Below, in pieces: positions 1 to 6,776 of a stretch of DNA of 7,100 bases. The position numbers and the translations under genes are program-made. The notes under the pieces were generated by a model, which was given only the letters and a program-made list of their open reading frames with translations, did no database searches and was not told the DNA's origin. Position 1 is the first letter of the stretch. Every line of letters begins with the position of its first letter. Source of the DNA: Rhodocyclales bacterium (GTDB lineage Bacteria > Pseudomonadota > Gammaproteobacteria > Burkholderiales > Rhodocyclaceae); assembly GCA_021286885.1 (NCBI GenBank), contig JAJTBM010000150.1, forward strand, positions 1 through 7,100. The letters are read 5' to 3'.

Positions 1-75
1 TAACGAATTTTTAAACGCTTTTCATGTGCTTCTGGTGCTGTGTGAAATAGTTACTCCGATTTGTGTGAATAGCGT

Positions 76-105
76 TTGAGACTGTTTATGTCTTTGGGGT
101 TTAAC
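76..105 (+). promoter_or_regulatory. Candidate sigma-70 promoter of tssM
   Basis: TTGAGA at 76-81 matches 5 of 6 bases of the -35 consensus. TTTAAC at 100-105 matches 4 of 6 of the -10 consensus, with an 18-nt spacer. The site lies in an AT-rich leader (22 G/C in the 60 bases from 61 to 120) and would start transcription near 112, leaving a 5' leader of about 70 nt before tssM. Such matches arise by chance in AT-rich DNA, so this is only a candidate. I saw no convincing sigma-54 site (GG-N10-GC) here. Confidence 0.25.
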
Positions 106-183
106 TTGGTAATAAGGTCTGTGTGCAAGAACGCTCCAGGCTGCTTTTAAAAATACATAAACGTCATTTGGTGTTAATTGGCT

Positions 184-3100
184 ATGCGTGAATGGTCCTG
201 GCGGCGATTTCTCTGGGCGGGGGTGCTCAGTCTGGTGGCAGGGGCGGCCTTCTGGTTTTTTGCCGGTTGGTGGTCAGAAGAGGCTCAGGGCTGGCGCCCC
301 TGGGTGGTATGCGGATTGTTGCTTGCCTGGCTGGGCTGGACGCTGATCTGGCCCTTGGCTGTGTATGTCCGTGGACGCTGGCAAGCCCGTCAGGCGGCGC
401 GACGCGCAACAGCCGCCGAGGCACCCGAAAGCGGAATGCCCTTGCTGGCACGCAAACTGGAACAAGCCCTGACTACGCTCAAAAGCTCCCGGCTGGCTCT
501 GCCGGGGGGCCGGGCAGCCCAGTTGCCATGGTTCCTGGTGGTCGGGCATCCGGGGGCGGGCAAGAGCAGTCTGATCCGTCATTCGGGGTTGAACTTTCCT
601 TTGGCGCCGGATCTGGCCACTCAGGAGCCCGCACCGACCGCCAACTGTGACTGGTTGTTCGCCAATGAGGCCGTGTTTCTGGATACCTCAGGCCACTACA
701 TCACCAGTGCGGCCTTGCAATCCGAGTGGGAGGGCTTGCTGGGGCTGCTGCGCAAGAAGCGCCCGGTCAAGCCCATCAACGGCATCGTACTCACCCTGAG
801 CCTGCCGGAAGTGTTGCAGCACGATACGCCGGCCTTCGCTGCCTATGCGCGCCAGTTGCGTGCTCGTCTGCATGAGCTCAAGCAGCGCCTGGGGCTGGAG
901 GTTCCGGTGTATCTGGTGATCACCAAAATGGATTTGCTGGGGGGCTTTGATAGCTACTTCAGTCAGGCTGGTTTGGCCCTGGGGGATGAGATCTGGGGCG
1001 CCAGTCTTGATGATGAACAGTTGCTCCGCCAGCAGCCTGCAAGCATGCTGGAGCAGGAGTTCGAGCTCCTCTACCGGGGCTTGGTGCAGCAGGGCGAAAC
1101 CTTGCTGGCTCAGCAGCGCGGCACTCAACCCGAGACCAGCCTGTTTGCTTTTCCCATGGAGTTTCATGGCCTCAAGCGGGGGGTGAGCCGGTTTGTCGAG
1201 CTGCTGCTGGAGGACGACCCCTACCATGCCCGGCCCTGGCTACGCGGTTTTTATTTCAGCAGCGCTCACCAGCAGGCGGGGGCCCGTCAGACGGTGACCG
1301 GGCGTGTACAGCAGCGCTTTGAGTTGCGCAGCCCGGCCCAGCTCCCGGCAGCCGTACCCTTGGATCGCAGTCTGTTCATCCAACCCTTGCTGCGGCGTTT
1401 GGTGCTCCCCGAGCGCGATTTGGGGCGTGTGGATCCCACGCGTACTGAACGGGGCCGCTCCTGGGGGATGGTGGGTGCCTGTCTGGGCGCTGTGCTGTTC
1501 GGCTTTTGGGTGACCCAGGCTTATCTGCAGCAGCGTGAGCAGTTCAATGCATTGGCAGACGAGGCCGCACAAATCCGAACTCTGGAGCAGCGGGCCGATC
1601 TGTACGCCCGTTTGCAGGCGCTCGAAATACGTCGAAATCGTCTCCAAAGCCTGGAGCAGATCCGCACGGGCATGCACTGGGCTGGCCTGGATGCTTGGGG
1701 TTTGCCCCGGCCTCTGGCGCTGGAGTCCGCCTTGCGTAACGCATATTTTGGGCAGCTGGATGCATTGATGCTGCAACCCGTCAAACAGAATCTTGAAACC
1801 AGGCTTGTAGCCTTGGGCAAGCCTCGGCCCCAGCCCCGGATGCCCCGCCCTGGCAGCAGCTTGCCGAACATAGATCTGGAGGGCATGGGATGGAACGGTG
1901 CAGGAGACACCATCCGACCGACCGCCGGAGGGCGGACTTCGGTGAGTAAGGTAAGCACCGGGGCCTCCCATCCTGACGAGGCGTATCGAGCACTCAAGGC
2001 GTATTTGATGTTGTCAGATCAAGCAAGGATGGATGCGGGATTCTTGCGCCCGGAGCTGGCGCGTCATTGGCGTCCTAGCCTTGAAAAAGCGAAAGAGCAG
2101 CATGGCCTGGACGCCTTGGAGCGGCTGGCGGCCTCTCAAGTGGATTTTTACCTGAGCCAGATTCGTGCAGCTGACCTGCCTACCATCAAGACGGATCCTC
2201 AGGTGCTGGCTTGGGCCCGGACTCAGCTGCGGGGGGCTTACCAGCAGGTCACCACGGATGAGCGCCGGTTCGCCGCTATTCGCGCTGAGGCCAATAGTCG
2301 TTTTTCATCGTTGCCTCTCAAGCGAATGGTGATGGGGCGAGATACTGAATGGATCAAAGGGCAGGCCGCCATTGAGGCAGCGTTTACCCGTGAAGCGTGG
2401 GAAGGGTATGTCAAGGGGGCCATTGAGGAGGCGAGTCGTCAAAATGCAGGTGCAGATGATTGGGTTTTGGTCGCCACTCGCCAGGATGCCAAGGAGCGCG
2501 ATGGTGATGTCGAACGACGCAAAGCCGCACTTTTAGCCCTGTATAAAAGTGCGTACATAAGCACATGGCGTGACTTTCTTGCCTCCCTGGAAACCCGGGA
2601 ATTCAGTACGCCGGCTGAAGGTGCCGCATTGCTTGCCCGTTTGTCCGACAAACAAAGTTCTCCTTTAAAGCTGCTGCTGCTTAAAACCGCGAGTGAAACA
2701 TCCTGGGATAACCCCAGCGAGCTCAATCGCAGCCTGGATGCAGCAAAGCATTCAATCCTCGATAAAACCACCGAATTTCTGAAAGGCGGCACACCCCCTG
2801 CTGGGTTGAACATGCGTGTTGAGCCTGTGTTGGGAGAAGTCGCCGGGGCTTTTGTGGGGGTGACAAACTTGGTGCGCGGTGATGATCCTCCGATTGATGT
2901 TTACCTGGAGCACCTGGCGCGCTTGCGTAACCGTCTGGGCACCATTGCTGCATCTGACGATCAAGGTGCTTTGGCCCGAGCTGCATTGCAGGCCAGCCTG
3001 ACAGGAAGCGCGTCTGAATTGATGGATTGCGTCAATTTTGCTGAAAACAGTTTGCTGCCCCAAATGAGCGCAGACACTGGAGAGCTGCTGCGTCCTTTGT

Positions 3101-3852
3101 TTACCCAGCATCTGGAGCGGGTGTATGGGGCTTTGCTAGAACCTGTCCAACAGGATGTAAATCAGGCATGGGCCAACGAGGTTTTACCCCAGTGGCGCCA
3201 GTTGGCCAGCAAGTATCCGTTTAGCGATGGCGGCAACACCGCGAGCTTTGCCGAGATAAATCGCTTTGCCAAACCTAACGATGGCGTGCTTGATCGGTTC
3301 ATCAGCAAGTATCTCAATGGCTTGGTTGTGCGCAAGGGAGATACTCTGGTGGTGCGAGCCTGGCGTAATCGGGGCCTGCAACTGAACCCCGAGTTTTTGA
3401 ACAGTCTCAACCGCCTCCAGACTTATGCCGTCCAGCCGCTCCAGGAAGGAGAAGTGAGTCGGTTTGAGCTGCAGGTTGTACCGACACCCGGGCTGGCAGA
3501 AATTGCAGTGAATGTGGATGGCCAGGAGCTCAAGTATCGAAATGGCCCCCAGGTCTGGCAGCGCTTTGTCTGGCCCCAGCCCGAGGCGGGCACAGGGGCT
3601 CGGATTCAGGTGGTTTCAAATGGCGGGGTGAGCTCCACCTTTGTCAGTCAGGCGGGAAGCATGGGTTTCATGCGCCTGCTTGGGAATGCCCGAGTGGTGC
3701 AAGAAAGCGGTGATCTGGTGCAGCTTGGTTGGTCATCGGGCCGGAGTGGCGACGAGCAGGTGAGGCTCAATTTGCGAGTCGTGTCGGGGCTGAATCCGCT
3801 GATGCTCATGAAACTTAATCGCATGAGCTGGCCTGATCGAATACTGATTTGA
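184..3852 (+). CDS. tssM: Type VI secretion system membrane complex protein TssM (IcmF/VasK family)
   Basis: TssM is the large inner-membrane protein of the T6SS membrane complex. With TssL and the outer-membrane lipoprotein TssJ it forms the channel that docks the baseplate. The product is 1222 aa, normal for the family. Two N-terminal membrane segments (about residues 9-30 and 40-61) precede a cytoplasmic NTPase domain with a P-loop GHPGAGKS (121-128, Lys127), DTSG (167-170) and TKMD (247-250). The IcmF-typical RGFYFSS begins at Arg354. A third membrane segment (about 428-448) leads to a long periplasmic region, whose C-terminal beta-rich end is known in other systems to bind TssJ. The intact P-loop suggests nucleotide binding. 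The start is ATG 184. TTG 178 is the only in-frame alternative upstream, because a TAA sits at 175-177, and neither has a strong Shine-Dalgarno. A Pro/Gly/Ser-rich stretch at about 546-595 is probably a flexible linker. Family assignment is very secure. Confidence 0.97.
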   Translation: MREWSWRRFLWAGVLSLVAGAAFWFFAGWWSEEAQGWRPWVVCGLLLAWLGWTLIWPLAVYVRGRWQARQAARRATAAEAPESGMPLLARKLEQALTTLKSSRLALPGGRAAQLPWFLVVGHPGAGKSSLIRHSGLNFPLAPDLATQEPAPTANCDWLFANEAVFLDTSGHYITSAALQSEWEGLLGLLRKKRPVKPINGIVLTLSLPEVLQHDTPAFAAYARQLRARLHELKQRLGLEVPVYLVITKMDLLGGFDSYFSQAGLALGDEIWGASLDDEQLLRQQPASMLEQEFELLYRGLVQQGETLLAQQRGTQPETSLFAFPMEFHGLKRGVSRFVELLLEDDPYHARPWLRGFYFSSAHQQAGARQTVTGRVQQRFELRSPAQLPAAVPLDRSLFIQPLLRRLVLPERDLGRVDPTRTERGRSWGMVGACLGAVLFGFWVTQAYLQQREQFNALADEAAQIRTLEQRADLYARLQALEIRRNRLQSLEQIRTGMHWAGLDAWGLPRPLALESALRNAYFGQLDALMLQPVKQNLETRLVALGKPRPQPRMPRPGSSLPNIDLEGMGWNGAGDTIRPTAGGRTSVSKVSTGASHPDEAYRALKAYLMLSDQARMDAGFLRPELARHWRPSLEKAKEQHGLDALERLAASQVDFYLSQIRAADLPTIKTDPQVLAWARTQLRGAYQQVTTDERRFAAIRAEANSRFSSLPLKRMVMGRDTEWIKGQAAIEAAFTREAWEGYVKGAIEEASRQNAGADDWVLVATRQDAKERDGDVERRKAALLALYKSAYISTWRDFLASLETREFSTPAEGAALLARLSDKQSSPLKLLLLKTASETSWDNPSELNRSLDAAKHSILDKTTEFLKGGTPPAGLNMRVEPVLGEVAGAFVGVTNLVRGDDPPIDVYLEHLARLRNRLGTIAASDDQGALARAALQASLTGSASELMDCVNFAENSLLPQMSADTGELLRPLFTQHLERVYGALLEPVQQDVNQAWANEVLPQWRQLASKYPFSDGGNTASFAEINRFAKPNDGVLDRFISKYLNGLVVRKGDTLVVRAWRNRGLQLNPEFLNSLNRLQTYAVQPLQEGEVSRFELQVVPTPGLAEIAVNVDGQELKYRNGPQVWQRFVWPQPEAGTGARIQVVSNGGVSSTFVSQAGSMGFMRLLGNARVVQESGDLVQLGWSSGRSGDEQVRLNLRVVSGLNPLMLMKLNRMSWPDRILI

Positions 3853-3930
3853 TGGCCTGTGATCTGCTTCACTTTATTGGCGTTAATCAGTTATTAAAAC
3901 ATGTAATCGAATTTTTGATGAGCGTATGTT

Positions 3931-3948
3931 TTTTAACTGGCGTTAAAA
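3931..3948. repeat. AT-rich inverted repeat between tssM and tssB
   Basis: TTTTAAC at 3931-3937 and GTTAAAA at 3942-3948 are perfect 7-bp arms around the loop TGGC. No T-run follows on the + strand and the stem is AT-rich, so it does not look like a terminator for tssM. The core TGGCGTTAA (3938-3946) recurs exactly 60 bp upstream at 3878-3886. With one change (TGGTGTTAA) it also occurs at 169-177, just before tssM. A protein-binding site shared by the two leaders is possible but unproven. Confidence 0.4.
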
Positions 3949-3968
3949 GTGAGTCGATTTAACGATGG

Positions 3969-3999
3969 TTGTTAGATATTCGGATTGAATTTATATAAG
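3969..3999 (+). promoter_or_regulatory. Candidate promoter of the tssBC-hcp unit
   Basis: TATAAG at 3994-3999 matches 5 of 6 of the -10 consensus. The best upstream -35-like hexamer is TTGTTA at 3969-3974 (4 of 6), but the 19-nt spacer is longer than optimal. A 265-nt AT-rich gap between tssM and tssB makes a promoter somewhere in this leader likely. This exact site is a weak guess. Confidence 0.25.
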
Positions 4000-4029
4000 A
4001 TTTCCGCATATCGAAATCAGCCAAAAATT

Positions 4030-4105
4030 TTTCATGAAACAAATGTCGCGAGCGGCTGGTGTTTTTTGAAAATATGACAAATGAGTTTGCTTGGTTTTCA
4101 TGAAA
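4030..4105 (+). repeat. Pair of identical palindromes TTTCATGAAA in the tssB leader
   Basis: The self-complementary decamer TTTCATGAAA occurs at 4030-4039 and again at 4096-4105, 66 bp apart. The second copy overlaps the start of the tssB Shine-Dalgarno (AAAGGA, 4103-4108). Because each copy is its own reverse complement, the two could bind a dimeric regulator as DNA. They could also pair with each other in the mRNA (4028-4039 with 4096-4107, including two U-G pairs) and cover the ribosome binding site. The repeat is seen directly, but any function is inference. Confidence 0.5.
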
Positions 4106-4108
4106 GGA
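4103..4108 (+). promoter_or_regulatory. Ribosome binding site that decides the tssB start
   Basis: AAAGGA ends 9 nt before ATG 4118. The earlier in-frame candidates fit worse: TTG 4091 and ATG 4100 lie upstream of the site, and ATG 4109 directly abuts it. A start at 4118 also gives the N-terminus MGSESTQKK, which looks like those of known TssB proteins. Confidence 0.75.
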
Positions 4109-4117
4109 ATGGCGAGC

Positions 4118-4630
4118 ATGGGTAGCGAAAGCACACAAAAGAAACTTTCCCGCGTCAGACCTCCTCGCGTACAGATTACCTATGACGTTGAGGTGGGTGG
4201 GGCGCTCGAAGTCAAGGAACTTCCGTTTGTAATGGGCGTTATGGGCGATTACTCCGGCCATAGTCGTGAGCCCTTGCCCAAGCTGAAGGAGCGGCAGTTT
4301 GTCCAGATTGATCGGGATAACTTCGATGAAGTCCTGAAAGGCATGGCACCGCGTCTCACTCTGCAGGTTGACAACAAGCTGGCCGAAGATGATTCCAGCC
4401 TGGGCGTGGAGCTGAATTTTCAGTCCATGGCCGACTTTGAGCCCCACCAGGTGGCCCTGCAGGTGGAGCCCCTGCGCAAGCTGCTGGAGGTGCGCCAGCG
4501 CCTGGCTGATTTGCGCAACAAGATGTCGGGCAACGACAAGCTTGAAGAATTGCTGGATGAGGTGGTGCAAGACACCGAAAAGCTGCGTCAGCTCTGCAAG
4601 GCTGATGCTCCGCAGGAGGCCGAACAATGA
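4118..4630 (+). CDS. tssB: Type VI secretion system contractile sheath small subunit TssB (VipA/ImpB)
   Basis: TssB is the small subunit of the cytoplasmic contractile sheath. It pairs with TssC to form the tubular sheath that wraps the Hcp tube and contracts to drive secretion. The product is 170 aa, typical of the family. It has the conserved N-terminal block RVRPPRVQITYDVE (residues 12-25), then a GDYSG block (43-47) inside the characteristic ELPFVMGVMGDYSG region, and a helical, charged C-terminal half. The start ATG 4118 is chosen for its well-spaced AAAGGA. The ORF stays open upstream to TTG 4091, but that adds only nine residues unlike the family. It opens a new transcription unit after a 265-nt AT-rich leader. 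Its stop overlaps the tssC start by 4 nt (ATGA), so translational coupling is likely, fitting 1:1 heterodimer assembly. Confidence 0.97.
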   Translation: MGSESTQKKLSRVRPPRVQITYDVEVGGALEVKELPFVMGVMGDYSGHSREPLPKLKERQFVQIDRDNFDEVLKGMAPRLTLQVDNKLAEDDSSLGVELNFQSMADFEPHQVALQVEPLRKLLEVRQRLADLRNKMSGNDKLEELLDEVVQDTEKLRQLCKADAPQEAEQ

Positions 4631-6114
4631 ATATGGCGGTTGAGCATGAAATGGCACCCGCAGCCCTGGCGGCCGAATCCGCCACGAGCCTGCTGGACAA
4701 CATCATTGAGCAAAGCCGGGTGGCGGGGAGCGACAGCGAGCGTCGCCATGCCCGGGATCTCATCGCAGAATTGGCCTCCCAGGTGCTGGAAGGGAGTGTC
4801 ACGGTTTCGCGGGATTTGAATGCCAGTCTGGATGCACGGATTTCCGAGATTGATGCGCTGATTTCCGATCAGTTGAATGCCATCATGCATCACGCTGACT
4901 TTCAGCGCCTGGAGGCTTCCTGGCGTGGCCTGAGCTATCTGGTGCGCGAGTCCGAAACGAGCACCATGCTCAAGATCAAGGTGCTCAACGCATCCAAGAA
5001 AGATCTGGTCAAGGATTTCAAGGCTGCGGCCGAGTTTGATCAAGGGGCTCTCTTCAAGAAGATTTATGAAGAGGAGTACGGCACTTTCGGTGGGGCACCG
5101 TATGCGGCCTTGGTGGGAGATTATGAATTCACCCGTCACCCTGAGGATTTCTATCTGCTCGATGAGCTGTCCCATGTGGCTGCGGCCGCTCATGCTCCGT
5201 TGATTTCGGCTGCCGCGCCTGGACTGCTGGGGCTGGAAAGTTTTACCGATATCGGCAAGCCGCGTGACCTCGCCAAAGTCTTTGATACCGTGGAGTACAC
5301 CAAGTGGAAGGCCTTCCGTGATTCGGAAGATTCCCGTTACGTTGGGCTGGTGTTGCCCCATGTGCTTGGTCGCCTGCCGTATGGTCGGGACAATGTGCCG
5401 GTGGAGCAGTTTGATTTTGAGGAAAATGTAGACGGCTCCACCCACGAGAAATATCTCTGGACCAATGCAGCGTATGCATACGCGGCTCGTCTCAGCAGCG
5501 CCTTTTCTCAGTTTGGCTGGCTGGCCGCCATTCGTGGGATGGAGGGCGGCGGTCTGGTTCAGGGGCTGCCGGCGCACACTTTCAAGACCGACAGCGGTGA
5601 AGTGGCCCTCAAGTGTCCGACCGAGGTCGCCATTACCGATCGAACCGAAAAGCTATTGTCCGATTTGGGTTTGATGTCTCTGGTGCATTGCAAGAATACC
5701 GATTACGCGGCTTTCTTTTCGGGGCAGTCGGTGCAGAAGCCCGGGGTTTACAACTTGGATGCAGCCAATGCCAATGCCCGGCTTTCGACCCAGCTGCCCT
5801 ATATCTTTGCCATCTCGCGTATTGCCCATTACATGAAATCCATCATGCGCGACAAGATTGGCAGCTTCGCTTCTCGCCAGGGTGTGCAGGACTACCTGAA
5901 TACTTGGCTTTCCCAGTATGTGTTGCTGGATGACTCGGCCAGTCAGGAAGCGAAGGCCAAGTATCCTCTGCGGGAAGCCCGGGTGGATGTGGCCGAAATC
6001 CCGGGCAAGCCGGGTGCCTATCGGGCAGCGGCATTCCTGCGCCCCCACTTTCAGCTGGATGAATTGACGATTTCCCTGCGCTTGGTCGCAGAACTTCCCC
6101 AGCCTGCGGGCTGA
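4627..6114 (+). CDS. tssC: Type VI secretion system contractile sheath large subunit TssC (VipB/ImpC)
   Basis: TssC is the large sheath subunit. It interlocks with TssB to build the contractile sheath, and the contracted sheath is recycled by the AAA+ ATPase ClpV (TssH). The product is 495 aa, the usual length. The N-terminal helix SLLDNIIEQSRV (residues 21-32) resembles the region of Vibrio VipB known to be recognised by ClpV. The conserved SWRGL block lies at 98-102, and the long central and C-terminal parts (for example the YGRDNVPVEQFDFEE region and the KIGSF...YLNTWL region) are typical of the family. AGGAGG at 4614-4619, 7 nt before ATG 4627, strongly supports this start, although ATG 4633 is also in frame. 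The gene overlaps tssB by 4 nt. No frameshift or missing block is visible. Confidence 0.98.
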   Translation: MNMAVEHEMAPAALAAESATSLLDNIIEQSRVAGSDSERRHARDLIAELASQVLEGSVTVSRDLNASLDARISEIDALISDQLNAIMHHADFQRLEASWRGLSYLVRESETSTMLKIKVLNASKKDLVKDFKAAAEFDQGALFKKIYEEEYGTFGGAPYAALVGDYEFTRHPEDFYLLDELSHVAAAAHAPLISAAAPGLLGLESFTDIGKPRDLAKVFDTVEYTKWKAFRDSEDSRYVGLVLPHVLGRLPYGRDNVPVEQFDFEENVDGSTHEKYLWTNAAYAYAARLSSAFSQFGWLAAIRGMEGGGLVQGLPAHTFKTDSGEVALKCPTEVAITDRTEKLLSDLGLMSLVHCKNTDYAAFFSGQSVQKPGVYNLDAANANARLSTQLPYIFAISRIAHYMKSIMRDKIGSFASRQGVQDYLNTWLSQYVLLDDSASQEAKAKYPLREARVDVAEIPGKPGAYRAAAFLRPHFQLDELTISLRLVAELPQPAG

Positions 6115-6120
6115 TTTCTG

Positions 6121-6141
6121 GTGGGGATTTCCCACGTTTTT
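6121..6141 (+). terminator. Small hairpin plus T-run between tssC and hcp (attenuator-like)
   Basis: GTGGG (6121-6125) and CCCAC (6131-6135) form a 5-bp GC-rich stem around GATTT, followed by G and five T (6137-6141). The form is that of a weak intrinsic terminator, but the stem is short, so partial read-through into hcp is expected. It could equally mark an mRNA processing end that stabilises the hcp message. It lies just before the hcp Shine-Dalgarno (AGGAG, 6146-6150). Confidence 0.4.
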
Positions 6142-6158
6142 ATCTAGGAGTATTTTTC

Positions 6159-6656
6159 ATGGCTTTTGATGCATTTCTGAAGATCGACGGCATTCCGGGC
6201 GAAAGCGGTGACGAGAAGCACAAGGATTGGATCGAGATCCTGTCCTTTGCCCACGGCCTCGAACAGCCCGCCCAGGCAACCGCCAGTTCTGCTGGTGGTG
6301 CCACCGCCGAGCGCGTGAACCATGTGCCTTTCGAGATCACCCACTTCATCGACAAGGCCAGCCCCAAGATCTACGAGGCCTGCTGCACCGGCCGTCACAT
6401 CAAGGAAGTGGTGATCGAGCTGTGCCGCGCTGGTGGTGACAAGCAGAAGTACATGGACATCAAGATGGAGCAGGTCCTGATCGCCAAGGTGGTGCCCGCT
6501 GGTTCCGCCAACGATGCCGGCTTCCCGAGCGAGAAGGTCAGCTTCTCCTACGGCAAGATCAAGTGGACCTACACCCAGCAGAAGCGCAGCGACGGTATCG
6601 GCGGCGGCAATGTGAGCGCCGGCTGGGACCTGACGGCCAACAAGACCATCGCCTGA
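6159..6656 (+). CDS. hcp: Type VI secretion system tube protein Hcp (TssD)
   Basis: Hcp forms hexameric rings that stack into the inner tube of the T6SS. It is ejected with the VgrG spike and can carry small effectors in its lumen. The product is 165 aa, a normal Hcp length. It opens with MAFDAFLKIDGIPGES and has the family's HKDWIEILSF stretch, ITHFIDKASPKI and the EKVSFSYGKIKWTY C-terminal strand region. There is no signal peptide, as expected, and no C-terminal effector extension. AGGAG (6146-6150) lies 8 nt before ATG 6159. Codon choice is strikingly biased: every lysine is AAG, nearly every isoleucine ATC, and C-ending codons are common, unlike tssM. This agrees with very high expression. 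Three cysteines (75, 76 and 89) are present. A strong terminator follows 15 nt after the stop. Confidence 0.98.
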   Translation: MAFDAFLKIDGIPGESGDEKHKDWIEILSFAHGLEQPAQATASSAGGATAERVNHVPFEITHFIDKASPKIYEACCTGRHIKEVVIELCRAGGDKQKYMDIKMEQVLIAKVVPAGSANDAGFPSEKVSFSYGKIKWTYTQQKRSDGIGGGNVSAGWDLTANKTIA

Positions 6657-6671
6657 TCTTGGGCGGGTGAT

Positions 6672-6706
6672 GGACTCCCGCTACTGCAGGAGCGGGAGTC
6701 CTTTTT
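6672..6706 (+). terminator. Intrinsic (Rho-independent) terminator after hcp
   Basis: GGACTCCCGCT (6672-6682) and AGCGGGAGTCC (6691-6701) are perfect 11-bp complementary arms around an 8-nt loop, followed by five T (6702-6706). The position, 15 nt after the hcp stop, and the GC-rich stem with U-run make this a textbook terminator. It would end most transcripts at hcp and reduce read-through into the lipoprotein gene. Confidence 0.92.
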
Positions 6707-6746
6707 GAACTGTCAGACTAGATGCATCAGCGTGTGCGTGAAAATC

Positions 6747-6767
6747 GGAACATGGAATATGGAATAG
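6747..6767 (+). repeat. Three tandem 7-bp imperfect repeats before the lipoprotein gene
   Basis: Three adjacent heptamers, GGAACAT, GGAATAT and GGAATAG, run from 6747 to 6767 and end about 10 nt before ATG 6777. The last unit overlaps the AGGG (6766-6769) that probably serves as the Shine-Dalgarno. They may simply be a purine-rich translation initiation region. The repeat is visible, but its meaning is unknown. Confidence 0.45.
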
Positions 6768-6776
6768 GGTCGGGTG

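Noticed and set aside
178..183. TTG 178 as the tssM start
   Set aside because: ATG 184 is two codons downstream in the same frame, is the more common start codon, and has better room for a ribosome binding site. The difference is only two residues.
1240..1971. 243-codon minus-strand ORF opposite tssM
   Set aside because: It is a shadow frame within the conserved IcmF coding region, with no domain features of its own.
3859..3872. Possible terminator hairpin just after tssM (GTGA/TCAC)
   Set aside because: The stem is only 4 bp and no proper T-run follows, so it is not enough to call a terminator.
3959..4657. 232-codon minus-strand ORF covering tssB and its leader
   Set aside because: It lies opposite the certain tssB gene, has a composition typical of an antisense shadow (rich in His, Gln, Leu), and I recognise no domain in it.
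4588..5577. 329-codon minus-strand ORF opposite tssC
   Set aside because: It is a long antisense open frame caused by codon bias in tssC, with no recognisable family. The + strand TssC is unambiguous.
6704..6776. Promoter for the lipoprotein gene between the hcp terminator and ATG 6777
   Set aside because: TTGAAC at 6705-6710 is a partial -35, but no acceptable -10 lies at the right distance. The gene may depend on read-through or on a non-consensus promoter.
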